64,000 bases of DNA, taken from assembly GCA_963853835.1 (NCBI GenBank), contig OY970822.1, forward strand, positions 16,741,501 through 16,805,500, in the 5' to 3' direction. Under the pieces are notes generated by a model. It had not been told where the DNA came from. It was given only the letters and a program-made list of their open reading frames with translations, and did no database searches. Positions 1-11,161 of the stretch are shown here, piece by piece (position 1 is the stretch's first letter; each line of letters opens with the position of its first letter). Made by a program: the position numbers and the translations under genes. This DNA comes from Calendula officinalis (lineage: Eukaryota; Streptophyta; Magnoliopsida; Asterales; Asteraceae).

Positions 1-325
1 GTTGAAATCTTTGAATTGAAATTGATTGCAGAATTTAACCCAAAATATAACACATTTGATCGGATTTTTGATTTTTGTTGAGTTTTTGAACTTTTCTAGT
101 TTTTCTCAAAAATCATCAAATTGAGATGATTTGTTGACGGATTTGACTGAAACTTGATTCTATCCTTACTAGAATCAAAGGAGAAACATGATTCTTCAAT
201 AAAATCTTCAATTCGAAACAAAAACTTACAACATTAATTTCACAGCTCACGAACAAACTTTTTCTTCATTTTTCCAGATCTTGATCGATTTAGCTTGAAT
301 TTGGATCCACTCACAGAGAGTTTTT
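1..325 (-). mobile_element. Internal region of a Copia-type LTR element, cut by the window edge
   Basis: This stretch lies inside the element, on the far side of its primer-binding site (326-337), so on the minus strand it is the leader downstream of the 5' LTR. I see no long open frame; any gag start would be to the left of the window. It is recognised only by its position next to the primer site and LTR. Confidence 0.6.
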
Positions 326-337
326 GCTCTGATACCA
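326..337 (-). promoter_or_regulatory. Retrotransposon primer-binding site (initiator tRNA-Met)
   Basis: Read on the minus strand this is TGGTATCAGAGC, the standard plant primer-binding site complementary to the 3' end of initiator methionine tRNA. It sits two bases (AT) after the LTR end at 340, the usual spacing. It fixes the element's orientation as minus and places the 5' LTR at 340-676. Confidence 0.85.
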
Positions 338-339
338 AT

Positions 340-676
340 TGAGAGATCGAATTCCAATACAAAGCTAGCTAATTCATGTTGATTTCAATGAGATTGAAGC
401 TTAAGTGTGTGTGTGTGTTTTTGGTGTTTTAGTGTGTGTAGGTTGAGAGAGAATGATGGAGGGAAAACTTTCTAAAATGGTAATTCAATTCAATATGTGA
501 GAAAACTTACAATACAATTCATCATCTAAGCCTTTTATACCTCACCTCTAAAACATGCTTAATTAACACTAATTAAGCCTAAATGCATTGATTAAGACTA
601 ATGACTAGTTTATAATTATTACAATATGACACAACTAGTCCCCTAACTATTGACTACAACATAAATGACCCTAACA
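340..676 (-). mobile_element. 5' LTR of a Copia-type retrotransposon
   Basis: On the minus strand the repeat begins TGTTAGGGTCATTTATG at 676 and ends CTCTCA at 340, two bases before the primer-binding site. Its 337 bp, TG...CA ends and Met-tRNA primer site fit a Copia LTR. It holds a GT-rich microsatellite around 400-420. The other LTR and the matching target duplication are outside the window. It appears to have inserted into the older LTR-like sequence that continues to 2642. Confidence 0.75.
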
Positions 677-2642
677 CTCGTTATTCTTAATCATGCAACG
701 TATACAGGTAAAGCTCAAATACCCTGTTAGTCGATACACTATGCTCAGCCGTTATCCATCCGACACTGACCTCGTCCCTATCCTCGATTTCCACTAACCG
801 AGTTGTTGCTACCATTCAAGTAGAAACCCCTTCATCTATGTGCACATACCCTATTTCGTTTAACCCGATCAAACAGGTACCAAACAAGCAAACTGTCAAA
901 GATTCGCGCCCGAAAACGACCCGAAAAACCCGCAGACCGAAGTTCACGATCGTGAACAATAGTTCACGAACGTGAACTATAGTTTAAGACGTGAACAATA
1001 GTTCACGAACGTGAACTATAGTTCAAGATCGTGAACTCACGACGGTGAACTTTCCCTGCATTTTTCCTGTATTTTCCTGCATCTTTCTTGCCAAAGATGC
1101 AATACCGAACCGATTGTAACCAAACACAAGTTGGAGGTTAAATCCACTCACCGTAACCTTCAATTCCCATAACTCAGTGAGCTAATATCACCGGGTTTCC
1201 TCCTCGGATCCTGTACACCAAAGAACACCGAGTTAATAACCGGTACTTATCATTAATCATCAATATTAACAATAATGAACACTAACTTTCCACCAAGTGT
1301 TATAAGTACTAATTCTAACACATAAGTATATTAAACCCACTTATACATACACAATTCAACAATTGGGTCGTTCCACTATTCAATCACCCGAACGGGTCAA
1401 AACCGGATTATTAGACAACATTACCTTCTATAACTACAATCATATCATCAACTTACAATTCAGCAATTGTTATCAATAACATTTTCTAACACATAACCTA
1501 ACAATGCACTTATACTTTCACAATCCAAGTTTCTTAAGTCACTTTACTACCAAATGACCCAAACGGGTCAAAAACCCGAACATGGCTATATACTTATAAA
1601 ACTCCACCATCTAGCACATATTTACTACAACTGAAAAGTCATAATCATATAACAATTCATCAAGTTCATAGCTACCAACAATCCATGTATTTTACTTCCA
1701 AATTACTAGTTCATCATTTTAATCGAAAACATCCAAACTAACATATCCAATCTATCATTTTAACATATCCAAGTAACAAAACACATAAAACTTATTTTTG
1801 ACATAATTACACCAACTTGTCACAAACCCATTTACTAACTTGTAACTTAGACATCAAATCCATACCATCTTGTAACTAACCATTTCATCAAACAAGTCAT
1901 AATTAATCATCATAACAATTTAATACATACAATACATGTCAAATCTTGTACAAACACTTAATATAACATTTAACACAATGTACCCCAACAAAACTTCAAG
2001 AATCATAAACCCTAATTTCACCAAAACTCAAGAACACCAAGACAAACACATATAGGTCGAAGCTTACCTCAAGGCCTTCACAAAAACGGTTTTAGATTTA
2101 AGATTGAGCAAGAAACAAGCTAGCAATCTCTCTTGGAAGCTCAAGAACACAAGAAGAAGTTATGGGGTTTTCTAGAGAGAGGTTAGAGAGAGAGAGAAGA
2201 TAACGTAGAGAGAGGGAGGGAGATGGATGAGAAGTGAGATGTAAATGAAGAAGAATAAAGGGGAAGGGGGTGTTGCACCCTTGGCTGCCGATCACACCCC
2301 CTAGGGGCCCCACTTTGATTTTTCTACTTTTAAACAATACAATCTAAGAAGTCCCGTTCGTAGCTAATTTATTTAAAATACCAAACGAACTCTGTTTTTA
2401 GCCACGAAAATATATTCGGAAACGAGATAAAAATGAGAATCCAAAAATATAAAAATCATATAATCCTTTAAACATTTCAGTAATCGGATATTTTTATCCC
2501 TTGATTAAAATATCACAAAAGGACAAAAATGGTCAAATAATTCATTTAACATTTAATCAATTTATTCCATATAGGGTCAAATAGATATTTTTCAAATATC
2601 AATATATACCTAAAACTACTAGGCCGGTTTTAGGATGTTACA
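677..2642. mobile_element. Gypsy-like LTR sequence interrupted by the Copia insertion
   Basis: Non-coding, moderately repetitive DNA that ends in GGATGTTACA at 2642, the type of terminus seen on many plant Gypsy LTRs (TGTAACA...TGTTACA). The start is not visible, probably because it lies left of the Copia insertion. A cluster of palindromes is listed separately. Short open frames here, such as the minus-strand one at 2098-2337, have no recognisable domain. Confidence 0.45.
942..1050. repeat. Cluster of TTCACG-N-CGTGAA palindromes
   Basis: Five or six near-copies of GTTCACGATCGTGAAC and AGTTCACGAACGTGAACTAT follow each other over about 110 bp. The first (942-957) is a perfect 16-bp palindrome and the others carry one or two changes. 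They lie in LTR-like DNA, so they may belong to an LTR promoter or be a simple satellite expansion. Confidence 0.8.
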
Positions 2643-3239
2643 TTTGAAGGTATATAACTCGAACCGTTCCTTTTAATCATACACGGTTATGATCGTCATA
2701 TCGTTTCTTATTTGGCATATTTTCTACACAGTTCTTCCTCTCCACCTCCGGTAACCAGAAACACTTTCCGGCGACGCTCGACTTTCCGGCGTCAAGCTCA
2801 AAACCCGGCAACCTCAGTTCTCTATCTCTCTGAAGGTATAATCTCTTGACTTCTTCGTTCTGATCACGTAATACAAGTAGCTGTTAATCGTTTGTTTACC
2901 GTCTTCTGGGTTTTCTGACTCCGGCGGAATACACACGTCCACTAATGTGTGTGTGTGTGTTCTCGTGGGTATTACGGACGCTACACCGTCGTATTATTTT
3001 CCGAAACAGTGACTCAAAGCCATTATAGCCTGGCGTACGTTGGTATGTATGTCTCATAAATTTGGTTTTAAAAATCTGCTTACCGGCAATTATTACTGCA
3101 ATCGCCGGCATTTTCTGCTCGTCAAAACTATAACCCAAGATTCAGCCATTTCCGTTTCTATTTGCCCACTTCATAATCCAAATCAGCCTTTTAAAATTTT
3201 AAGCCCACTTGAGTTTTATTAAATGAACTAAAACAATTA
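2643..3239. other. GC-richer unassigned segment, possible gene remnant
   Basis: This stretch is richer in GC than its surroundings and has features of a plant 5' leader: CT-rich runs, CCGGCGA-type triplets and a GT microsatellite near 2946-2960. It has no convincing open frame. The 80-residue minus-strand frame (2896-3138) and the 60-residue plus-strand frame (3040-3222) show no domain. It may be the remains of a gene's first exon and promoter. Confidence 0.3.
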
Positions 3240-3513
3240 CTGATTTAAATTGTCAAGCCCAAATCATATTTACTGAGCCCAACTTTTAACCCATTTCGAA
3301 GGGTACTTACTGATGTAATTTTTTTTTATTCCTTTATAATACAATTAGCATTCAAATAGCACTATTCATTACAAAATTTCAACAGAGTTTTAAAAAACAG
3401 GGAGTCAAAAACGGGGTTTACAATTGAAGCAGACCAATAAAAATTTTCCACATGTCCAATACTATTTGTGGTTTATATAAAGACTCGATGAGAATGAAAC
3501 CAAATTAAAAGAT

Positions 3514-3578
3514 GGAGCGAGTGGTTAAAGCATATACCTATGTCCACCATGTTTAGTGTTCAACCCTCTCTTTGCTCC
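3514..3578 (+). repeat. tRNA-like sequence (SINE head or tRNA pseudogene)
   Basis: The ends GGAGCGA and TTTGCTCC can pair as an acceptor stem with one wobble. An A-box-like segment (GAGTGGTTAAAGC) and a B-box-like segment (GTGTTCAACCC) lie at tRNA-like spacing, and a run of eight T follows as a pol III terminator would. At 65 nt it is shorter than a real tRNA and I cannot fold a full anticodon arm, so a degenerate tRNA or SINE head is more likely than a working tRNA gene. Confidence 0.5.
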
Positions 3579-3669
3579 TTTTTTTTAATTTGCATATTTC
3601 TTTCTTTTATTTGTAACTATTTAAAGAAATTTAATAGATAATCTCTCAACTATTTTGGTACACGAACAT

Positions 3670-3814
3670 AAATGAGAATTACATTTTTTTTGGCACCTAA
3701 ACTACACCACTTTGTCTCTGTCGGTGCTTAAACCTATGACTTTTTGGTCATAGTCAACACCTTATATACCAGATACCACTAGGCTACAAGGCCTTGGGTA
3801 AATAAGAATTACAT
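3670..3814 (-). mobile_element. Short tRNA-derived SINE with target-site duplication
   Basis: The body at 3685-3799 is flanked by AAATGAGAATTACAT (3670-3684) and AAATAAGAATTACAT (3800-3814), a 15-bp duplication with one mismatch. On the minus strand the body begins with an A-box-like TAGCCTAGTGGTA, has a B-box-like AGGTTTAAGCACC and ends in a run of A next to the left duplication. These are the marks of an LINE-mobilised SINE. No protein is encoded. Confidence 0.7.
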
Positions 3815-4829
3815 AGACATACATATTTACCAATGTTTTAAATTATACCCTATAATAAGGTTATTTTTGCAAATAATCATAAAATTTTAGTTTTTCATCC
3901 TCAAATTTTTACTAATGACAATAATAGTATAAATGATATTTTAATTTAACATATACTTAAACCAGGTAAAATATTTATTTTCTAGAAAATTTATCATTAA
4001 AAAGTTTACTAAAATACGATCAGAATATAACCAATATTATATATGTTATCAAAATTTAACTTGGCTACAGAACTTACGTAGAAAGACATAATTTTCTATG
4101 ACTAAGGTCCATGTAAATCCTTGCTCTCAAGCATGTTTTTATGGGAACATTAGTTTTATATTTGAATTTAAAAAAATTTCATTCTAGCCGCTCAATATCT
4201 CCATATTGTATTTTTTATTAGTAAACTTTTAAAATATCATCCCAAATATTTGCACTTATATAAAAACCTTATTAAATCATTCTTAAATTTATATGGAATA
4301 TTAGCATAGTCCTTCTACATTTATAACAATATAAATAATAAAAGATATTGTTATTATTGTGTTTAATTAGATCAATCCACTTTTACTTGTCATAAAAATC
4401 AAAACCGATTGAAATAAGAATTGACTATTAACGTAAAAAAAATTAGATTTAAAACCCCACTGCAACGCGCGGATCTAGCAATCCTTGTTATCATTCAATA
4501 ATCATTCACATTCAAATGAATTATATGATATTTTATTTAATTAATTATTATAAACTATCTACTTATTTATTTAGTTTTAATTAAATAGTTATTTAATTAA
4601 ATAATAGTCACGCATGAGCATTGCCATTTGAATTCTAAATTTTTTTAAAAACTGTTTATTAAAATATGTATTTATTTATGGGTTAATAATTTATAATTTA
4701 TAATTTATAATTATCTCAATAAAATTTATTATCTATGGTACAACAATCCATTATTTCAATCAAAGAGTACCACGTTTATCAAAACTTATCTATTATAATA
4801 GGAACAAATTTAAGATACGCAACCATTCT
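3815..4829. other. AT-rich intergenic DNA
   Basis: I see no gene here. The stretch is strongly AT-rich. At 4455-4476 the sequence CTGCAACGCGCGGATCTAG resembles some plant Helitron 3' ends, but no clear hairpin or partner end was found. Confidence 0.5.
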
Positions 4830-5763
4830 ACACTGTCACCAATGTATCGCTCGAGTCTAAATTCCTCCAGAGAATCATTTATGCATCATTTAGTTTAGGC
4901 GTGTCATTGAGACCGTCACTCATAATTATTTCTTATGCGTTTAGGACGCTACGATCATTGTGGTTGGAGACCGCACATTATTATTTGTGTTTTGGCTAGG
5001 ATTGCATTAGGTGAGTTCACAGCCCCACTTTTTACCACATTTTATTTATTATTTTACAACTTTGGGGTGGAAAACATAACAATTACTTTTATAAAAATCT
5101 ATTTGTGATTATGAGTTCACAACCTCTCTTTTACTACTATACGTTTTAACTGTTTCACTTTTAGGGTGAAACACATATCAACTATTTTATAAATACTTAC
5201 AATATTTATAAACGTTTACTATATCGTGATGAAAACTATTTTTGGAAACTAGACAATGAATCCGTATGCTTGGACTAAGTTTAGATGTACATGGAAGTGC
5301 GTATATGTTACATACATAATCATTAGCTAGTTGCGACTAGGCCCTTGATATGCAAATAGTACTATTGACGGAGACCTATCCTCCCACGATTTTGATCATT
5401 TATCGGTGTTTACCGACCACGAGGAGTGCATATCTAGCACGTTTAAGGTTGTTGTTTTGATTATGGACTTAGGGTCAGCATTTTAACTCAAAGGCCTTGC
5501 AACCCTGCTGGGGGATCACCGTCTATTATGTTTCTACTACTGCTCTCGGAGCAGGCCAATTTTTAACCTTCTATATCATCACACTAATTTGCCAATGATA
5601 GCGTACTAAAACTATTGTTTCTACTAACACGAGTAAAATCGTACTACTGCTCTTGGAGGAGGTCATTTATAACGTTATTATTATCACACTATTTTTTCCG
5701 ACGCTGGCATACGAAAACTATTGTTTCTACTACTGCTTTTGGGCAGACTATTTTTAACGTTTT
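4830..5763. mobile_element. Degenerate LTR-type repeat that hosts later insertions (left part)
   Basis: This is non-coding repeat DNA. It continues after the LTR insertion at 7883-8176 and after the CACTA element at 18543-18608, where it ends GGCGGGGTGTGACA, an LTR-like terminus. I therefore read the three pieces as one older LTR-type unit into which the other two elements jumped. The left end is uncertain. Confidence 0.4.
5527..5763. repeat. Degenerate tandem repeat, about 90-105 bp unit
   Basis: Three copies start with TGTTTCTACTA at about 5528, 5617 and 5722. Each continues through a TACTGCT-GGAG segment and ends near CATACGAAAACTAT. The third copy is split by the LTR element at 5764 and resumes after 7882 with ATACTATCACAG...CATATGAAAACTATG. 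Confidence 0.7.
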
Positions 5764-7877
5764 TGTAACACCCAAAAATTGAAAAGAATTTAAAAATTTT
5801 GTGTACAAGATTTTAATTAAAAAGGTCCCATAAATAATTCTCAAAAGAAATGTTTGTCATAAAAATGTATTTGATGCGGAATAGTCTTAAATGAAATTGG
5901 AGTTATAAAAATAATAAAAGCGTTCCACATCAGCACTCAGAAGCGATACAGCGGTCAACCGTCCACCTTTTTCTTTCCTTTGCTAGTACCTGAAAATGGG
6001 AGGGAGATTTTGGGTCAGCGGGGTAGCTGAGTGAATAATCTCAAAATGTAAACAACTACAATATACAACACATGAGGGCACATAGGTGGACTCCTAATCA
6101 GATACTACTCAGTTAATTTCTCAGTTTTCATCTTTTTTAATTTGTATAGCGCGCTTGTGTAAATCGAGTCGAGAGATCAACCTCGCCCCTCCTTACACTA
6201 GAATGCCACTCAGGCTACCACACAGAATTGCCACTCAGGCTACCACTCAGATTTATTATTTATTTTTATGTTTTCAACTCATAACATAAACCACTCAGAT
6301 AGCCCTATCACATAGTAGCACATAATGACTCTGTACCGGCTCAGATACTCGGCACGTCTGTCTCAGATCAGTGGTAAATAAAAACAGTCACTCGGATACT
6401 CAGATAACAGATCAATCACACAGAGAGTAAAAGTAGATCAAAACAGTTAACCACATAAGTCATGCACGTATCGTTATAACTGAATACACGGTGAGAATAC
6501 TCACCTCGAGAAAACGTAAGCTCCAAAGGGTTCCCGACAGTCAAAGGCATAAGTTATCTCTTAGACGATCCTAAAACATAAAACGAAACCCCGAATTAAA
6601 ATTCTACCCAAGGACTTATTTTAGAAAAGCTGGCAGCACCCGTCGGTCTCACGGAAACTGCCATAACTCCTAAACGGCTCATTAGATTGTTCCCATATTT
6701 TTACCGCTTAAATTAGACAATCAGAAATACAATTCATTGTGAGCCGGTCTCTGGCCAAAACAGATTCTAAAGGTTTCAAAATGGTGTCACGAAACAGACA
6801 TGTTGCACAGGTCTAGTTCCTAACAGCAGCACCTTAAAACGGGCATAACTTTTAAACCGCGAATCGGATTGACGAGAGGTTTGCGGCATTGGAAAGCTAA
6901 CAAAAAAAACAAGGTCCCATCACGGGACAAAAATCCAAAAGGTTATTCCAAACAGATCGAAACAACTGAGGATAGAAGGGCCTGAATCTGCTAGAAAAAT
7001 GTTTTGATGTAAAAACTTGGTTTAGCCAACCCGGCCCGTTACCGAAAACCCAACACTCTAAACGGATACCCGAAAGCCACGACATCTCAAAATGTAAACA
7101 ATATTCCCAAAACCCAAATCGATAACAACCCTAAAATTTAAATGGTACGATTTAAGAAACTTTAACCGAAACTAAGCAAACGGAATAAATCAACATGAGT
7201 CCAAATGAAATAATACAACCAATCTCTTTTGCTCGTCACCTACCTGCTAGCCACTTGTTGCCAACAATCAAAGAAGATTCACCACCAAATAACACCAACC
7301 AATTGTATTTCCTCATCGCTTAACAATTCACATGGACCTCCAAATAAAATGAGTTGCTTCAATTGTGTGGCTTCAAAGTATTCACGTGGCAGCCCTCCTA
7401 CCAATCAACGGCTTCCATAATCTATTTCATGGCTGGAAAGGTCAAGACCAAAGAGAGAGGAGACTGAGATCGATCGCCGGAAGGAGAACAGGATTAGAGA
7501 TGCTCTCTTCGATCACGGTATTATGATGGGGAAGAAAGATGTCGGCAATTTAGGGTGAGACATAAAATGACGTTTCCTTCCTACTGGCAATCTAATATTA
7601 CGCTATTTCTTTAAGGCCTTAAGCCCAACTCTTTTGGCCCGACATGATAAAATAATTAACCAAACTAAAACCCAAAGACATATTTAAATAACGAGTCCGT
7701 CTAACATTAAATAAATCGTCTAAAATAATGAACTGTCTAGCTACAGGTCGTCAAAATAATATGAACCGTCTAAACCTATTAACTGAAAGCGTCCAATTAA
7801 TATAAAATTAATTATACATAAGATACAATGTGATTAAAATAGTATTATTTAATTGATACAAATTTCGGGGCGTTACA
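5764..7877 (+). mobile_element. LTR unit (probable Gypsy-type solo LTR) with 5-bp target duplication
   Basis: The unit starts TGTAACACCC, ends GGGCGTTACA and is flanked on both sides by GTTTT (5759-5763 and 7878-7882). The 2,114-bp length, TG...CA ends and 5-bp duplication fit a solo LTR left by recombination between two LTRs. No reverse transcriptase or integrase is encoded; the 62- and 63-residue frames at 6897-7085 and 7229-7420 have no recognisable domain. It interrupts the third copy of the tandem repeat. Strand is given by the TG...CA reading only. Confidence 0.85.
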
Positions 7878-7882
7878 GTTTT

Positions 7883-8176
7883 ATACTATCACAGTATTTT
7901 TACCATGGATGGCATATGAAAACTATGGAACTATTTTGATCTCATTAAAACCTATGAATTCACTAAACAATTTTGTTGATACTTTTACTTATGTTTTTCA
8001 AGTAACTAAGCTAGGCATTGAGTCGCATGCATTTGGAGTCAAACTTTCATTCTAATAAGATGCCACCCCTTTATTTCATTTTTATAAAACTATGTTTTGG
8101 ATTCAAATTACTTTGTTTTCATTAAATTTTGGTGACATTACTTTTTATCAAACATTTATTGTTTACGATAACCATA
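7883..8176. mobile_element. Middle fragment of the older LTR-type repeat
   Basis: Continuation of the interrupted tandem repeat and of the older repeat unit, between the solo LTR and the CACTA element. Its last three bases (ATA, 8174-8176) are the left target duplication of the CACTA element. The stop codon of the CACTA protease frame (8163-8165) falls in this flanking DNA. Confidence 0.45.
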
Positions 8177-11161
8177 CACTACTACAGAAACGATTTGTTG
8201 TTGCGGGGAAAACGATTTGTTGTTGCGGGGAGAGGAACGCACTACTGTAACCACATTCCCAGCTTTGGTCTTGTTTCCACCACTGTAATATTTCAATATA
8301 TTGAATATTTTATACATCTTAAATAAATTGGTAAAAAATAGAAATTGAAAACATACAGTTGTGTTTATCCATTTAAATCTACGGGGAAAAATATGATTGA
8401 TTACTCCTACAAGAGTGTAGTAATCGGGACCAGATTCACGCTTTAAAGAATCAACAATATATGCAATATTCGTTTTAGGACAGAGGATAAAAAGCATCCA
8501 GTGTTGCCTGCAAGTAAACGCAAGCAATTAATCAAAGTTACTTGCTTGTATGATGATTTAAAACATCCAGTGTTGCTTGTATTATGGAAAATCAAATCTT
8601 ACGCTTGATAGTATGGTGCAAGAATGTATGACATGCTTGGATGATGATTTAACACATCCCTGATATGTTGGATGATATGGTTCTTGTTGGTGCGATATTC
8701 TGGCTCGGTAATATAGTGTGCATTGAAAAATGCACATCGTGAATTGCTGCCCGCCATTGCATAATAATACCTTAAATATACACCATAAAGTTAATAAATA
8801 CAATTATACCCAAATATTAAAATATTCAGCTTACATTGACAAACAATGTATCATGCTGCTATCAACCCAATGGAATCGAGCAAATTGTAAAACCTCCGTG
8901 GCTGGGATGCCTTCTGTATATGTCTCATGATACATACCCGGAGGGGAAGGAACACTAAGACCATATTTGTTATATTTGAAGAATGCATCAAGTATTGGGA
9001 GAAATTGGGGAGCATCGGCCATTACCATCGCATAATGCTGGTCGTACTAAGGATCTAGAGGAACATCCTCGGGTTCGGGTTCTGTTTGGGCTTCGGGTTC
9101 TGTTTGGGCTTCGAGGATGGTTCGGGCTGGGCTGTCGGGTTAAGGTGTGGTAAAGGTTTGGGCTGCGGTGGGTGTTTGGGGTTTAGGGACTGTTCGGGCT
9201 AGGCTGTCGGGTTGGGCTTCTGGGACTGTTTGGGCTATAGGGACTGTTTGGGCTATGGGGACTGTTTGGGCTGGGATAATGGTTTGTGCTATGGGGTCTG
9301 TTTGGGCTGGGTTAATGGGTTGGGCTGCGGTTACGGTTTGGGCTGCGGGGGCGGTTTGGGTTGCGGGGACGGTTTGGGCTGCGGGGACGGTTTGGGCTGC
9401 GGGGAATGTTGGATCCTCCGATTGCAACTACAACAAGTAATCATAAAAACATTAGTATTTAAAAATAATGATTAAAATAATGATAATGATAAGACTAACC
9501 ATGTGTGCATATCCATAAAACTCTTGGTCTAAAGGGAATGATGAAGTTTCAGGCATTTCTGGTATATAAACATTGTTTGTTGACAAATCAAATGGAGAGG
9601 ATTCTCTCAAGTCCCTTTCCGGGGAATTGACAAGCCCATCACCGATAAGCTAAAACATCTCTACAAAGTTAGATAAAAGCGTTCACAAACAATTAAAAAA
9701 AACTAAAATATACCTTCACTGCATATCTTGGCCACTGTACTACACTCTATGGCAAATTCTCAACCAGTTGAACATCATCTGTTTTTGTGAGAGGATGTAC
9801 AGGCAAATCCTCCTTTCCTGCCACGATCGAATCAACTTGGACTTTTACACAACCATCGGCAATCTGTTTATTATGTAACACTTGGAATACCACAGTTGGC
9901 CATACTCGTCCATAACCAACTTTGACTAAATGGGCATCAGCCACCCTAACTAGCAACTCACACGGTGACAACACCTGTAAAAACAGATACAATTATAAGG
10001 CTGGATAGTATACGCTGCAAAACTTTTAAATTGTTACCTCAATAGGTGGATAGTGTTCCACCATTCCATGGGACCCACATGAATCATGGTGGCTTGTGTT
10101 GACCACGGGGGTACTTTGTGGGATCACATTTCTAATCAATCCACCTTTAACCTTTGTGTATCCAATTACCTCGGATACGGTCGGAGATCGTCCCCCGTGC
10201 TCGGGTCCTAAAAGACGAATTAAAGGATCCTCTTTATTTAATGCATAAGTACCATCCTCTATCATCTTTTTCTCTTCCGCGAGCTACAAAAAGTATTTGT
10301 TTACCAAAAAGATAAAAATATTCAATTAAATAAAACTTAGTTTACCAAAACTTGGAAATTGTCCATCGCTTCGTTAGGAAGTTCAAACTTTCCTTCACTA
10401 TTCTTAACTGCACAACCCATCAAAAACAACTTAGACCGTTCATTTTGAATCTCCGAAAGAACACTATGGTTTTGTAGAAGTTCAGACCAAACTGCATTCT
10501 TTTTATTTTTTTTAAAACGGGTCCACCCGCTTCGACCCACGCGGACCTTGAATTGTCTGCTTGCATTGCTTGCCAGTGCTTTCTCCCTTTTTAGCTACAC
10601 AAATTAACAAGTTGTTAATAATAAAATATTGTACAACACTAACTATATAATATAATTAAGAGATACCATAAATTCTGGGGTGCTTCTTTGTGCCCTAAAT
10701 GCTTCCCAATCATCCCTTTTAAGAAACTTATACTTCTCACAAGCATCCTTACCTGTAAGGACGAAATGTTTAACAAGCCTAGATTTAAAATTAGTACCAA
10801 TTTTCACAGCTTTCTTCCTCATTAACTCTTTTGCATCATCGTTCTCGATATTCCACATATTCTACAATTTAGAGTAAATTATGTGCTATCATCACTTAAC
10901 AACTATTTCATATTTTTAATAAATATATACCTTGGTATCCAGCCATAGTTGTTCATATATGTCTTTGTCCATTTTGCCCATATCAGTTGCTAGCGGGAAA
11001 CGATGTTGAACCGTCATCCCAAACCATGACGTCGGTTCTTTACTCAGAGGGATATGATTTTCATCAAATTCAGTTTTATATACATCTTTGCTATATTTCT
11101 TCCCAAAAGATGCAGGACCACGTTCGCCTCTACGTCTCTGACGTTCTTGATTATCGGCCAT
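8163..11161 (-). pseudogene. TNP1-like (Transposase_24) gene fused to a Ulp1-type cysteine protease
   Basis: Ten exons keep one reading phase: 11161-10931, 10861-10667, 10594-10346, 10283-10038, 9974-9714, 9649-9500, 9427-8835, 8770-8603, 8507-8357 and 8282-8163 (788 codons). Exons 1-5 look like plant En/Spm Transposase_24 proteins (FKSRLVKHF, GRSGWTRFKK, PCELLVRV). Exon 7 starts with PAAQTV-type hexapeptide repeats. The last four exons match a C48 (Ulp1/SUMO-protease-like) domain: ILAPYYQAQHWMLF gives the histidine, YIVDSL the aspartate, and WKQDQSWECGY the glutamine and cysteine. Three in-frame stops (9747-9749 TAG, 9140-9142 TAA, 9052-9054 TAG) break the frame, yet similarity continues past each. 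Straight after ECGY the frame runs into the subterminal repeats and terminal repeat and stops in flanking DNA, so the protease C-terminus is missing. The family assignment is strong; function in this copy is unlikely. Confidence 0.88.
8191..8240. repeat. Left subterminal repeats of the CACTA element
   Basis: Two copies of ACGATTTGTTGTTGCGGGG lie directly inside the left terminal repeat. In En/Spm such repeats bind the TNPA-type protein. The block is very short compared with about 290 bp at the right end, and it doubles as the last coding residues of the truncated protease. Confidence 0.85.

Noticed and set aside
3514..3578. Functional tRNA gene
   Set aside because: At 65 nt it is too short and lacks a clear anticodon arm; it is kept only as a tRNA-like repeat.
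4440..4480. Possible Helitron 3' terminus (GCAACGCGCGGATCTAG)
   Set aside because: The stem is weak, the next base is C rather than T, and no 5' TC end was found.
8129..8326. 65-residue plus-strand frame across the CACTA end
   Set aside because: It spans the transposon boundary and overlaps the protease exon on the other strand; it has no domain.
9147..9475. Plus-strand frames rich in Gly-Leu-Gly and Val-Trp-Ala repeats
   Set aside because: They are antisense to the PAAQTV hexapeptide repeats of the TNP1-like gene.
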